Shown piece after piece: positions 63,452-64,000 of a DNA stretch of 64,000 nucleotides (the first letter of the stretch is position 1; each line of letters opens with the position of its first letter). The notes under the pieces are model-generated. The model worked only from the letters and a program-made list of their open reading frames with translations, was not told the origin of the DNA and did not search any database. The position numbers and the translations under genes were made by a program. The DNA lies in the NCBI GenBank assembly GCA_965204565.1, contig CBDBEU010000005.1:1798001-1862000 (forward strand). Reading direction: 5' to 3'. This DNA is from CBDBEU01 sp965204565. GTDB taxonomy: Bacteria > Pseudomonadota > Alphaproteobacteria > Rhizobiales > TMED25.

Positions 63452-64000
63452 TCAGTTGTTGTGCACCGACCGATCGAAACAGGGCTCGCCCGGTAGGGCA
63501 CGAAAATAATCATCAATTGCCGCTTCGCTGACCTCTGTCAGACTTGCCGGGCGCCAGTCTGGCGCGCCGTCCTTGTCGATGATCAAGGCGCGGGTGCCTT
63601 CGAAGAAATCATGGCCGTCATAAAAATGCGCAGCAAGCCGGTATTCCATCGCCATCACATCTTCGATGCGTTCAAGGCCCCTGCCCGCGCGCAATTGGCG
63701 CAAGGCGACCTTGAGGCTGGTCGGCGACATCACCGCAATCACCTGCAACTGCTTTTGCGCCCATTCCGAGCCCTCGCCGTCGAGCGCCGTCAAGACCTCT
63801 TCAACCGAGGCGGCACCAAAACACCGGTCGATCTCGGCGCGATGTGCCTTCAGCGGCGGCGTGCCCGCATCTGCGCCATGGCCATGCAGGATCTCATCGA
63901 TTGCAGCGCGGTCAAGCCGTCCGGCGCGTTCAAGATCGTCGATCAGTAGCTCCTGGGCATCGGAGGGAATGAATATGTCGCCAATCCCGGCATAAAGCGT
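63452..64000 (-). CDS. 3-hydroxyisobutyryl-CoA hydrolase/enoyl-CoA hydratase family, C-terminal part
   Basis: The frame enters from the right edge and ends at TGA 63452, giving about 182 residues. The segment ADIFIPSD-like GIGDIFIPSDAQELLIDDLE, VMSPTSLKVALRQLRAGRG, VMAMEYRLAAHFYDGHDFFE and GTRALIIDKDGAPDWRPASL is the C-terminal half of ECH_2-type HIBYL-CoA hydrolases in valine breakdown. The following HIBADH fragment supports this. The catalytic Glu region lies outside the window. Confidence 0.88.
   Translation of the reverse strand, partial: TLYAGIGDIFIPSDAQELLIDDLERAGRLDRAAIDEILHGHGADAGTPPLKAHRAEIDRCFGAASVEEVLTALDGEGSEWAQKQLQVIAVMSPTSLKVALRQLRAGRGLERIEDVMAMEYRLAAHFYDGHDFFEGTRALIIDKDGAPDWRPASLTEVSEAAIDDYFRALPGEPCFDRSVHNN

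Overview
The window is GC-rich bacterial chromosomal DNA. The gene complement points to an alphaproteobacterium, most likely of the order Hyphomicrobiales: an Irr-box-preceded membrane ferritin (mbfA), pheS-pheT with rplT-rpmI, a BKACE enzyme, and a type II-C CRISPR system whose repeat resembles those of other alphaproteobacteria. The taxonomic placement is inference from gene content only. No rRNA genes or intact tRNAs were seen. Insertion-sequence debris and frameshifted genes are unusually dense, so the chromosome looks as if it has passed through an IS expansion and is now losing accessory genes.

Layout. 1-6.9 kb: the tail of a BKACE gene, then two inverted IS1380 ends around an AT-richer, frameshifted GMC-oxidoreductase cassette, then an IS5-family element inserted in a tRNA-Lys(CTT) half-gene. 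7-12.1 kb: a catabolic operon (TauD-like dioxygenase, 2-hydroxyacid dehydrogenase, ketopantoate-reductase-like enzyme, RidA) convergent with an amidohydrolase. 12.1-12.8 kb: OmpA and IS3 remnants. 12.8-20.0 kb: a complete type II-C CRISPR-Cas locus with 38 repeats, cas2, cas1, cas9 (1075 aa) and a promoter-bearing tracrRNA divergent from cas9. 20-22.2 kb: rmuC, followed by a second tracrRNA-like copy fused to a cas9 fragment. 22.2-29 kb: IS copies around a CobW-type GTPase, an LVIVD beta-propeller protein, two metallo-beta-lactamase-fold proteins and a second TauD-like enzyme. 29-36.8 kb: a secreted tandem-repeat protein and a catabolic cluster (HIBADH-like, OYE-like, CMD, TIM-barrel isomerase, Gfo/Idh/MocA, decayed amidohydrolase). 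36.8-44.5 kb: decayed cupin, pirin, NnrU and M48 genes, with intact mbfA and a YiiX-like hydrolase. 44.5-49.4 kb: housekeeping pheT, pheS, rplT, rpmI and a DM13 protein. 49.4-52.1 kb: an IS graveyard. 52.2-64 kb: an acyltransferase, a persulfide-dioxygenase/rhodanese fusion, more small-molecule catabolism genes, and the start of a valine-catabolism pair.

How the parts fit. Many metabolic genes are paralogues of a few families: two TauD, two ketopantoate-reductase-like, two 2-hydroxyacid dehydrogenases, three amidohydrolases and two HIBADH-like. They probably serve degradation of small organic acids or amides, but no substrate can be assigned.

The most notable system is the CRISPR locus. Each repeat ends in an extended -10-like hexamer, so crRNAs are probably made from promoters inside the repeats, as known for Neisseria. 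The repeat, anti-repeat and tracrRNA promoter form a consistent set, and a decayed duplicate of the tracrRNA/cas9 5' region lies 2.1 kb away across rmuC.
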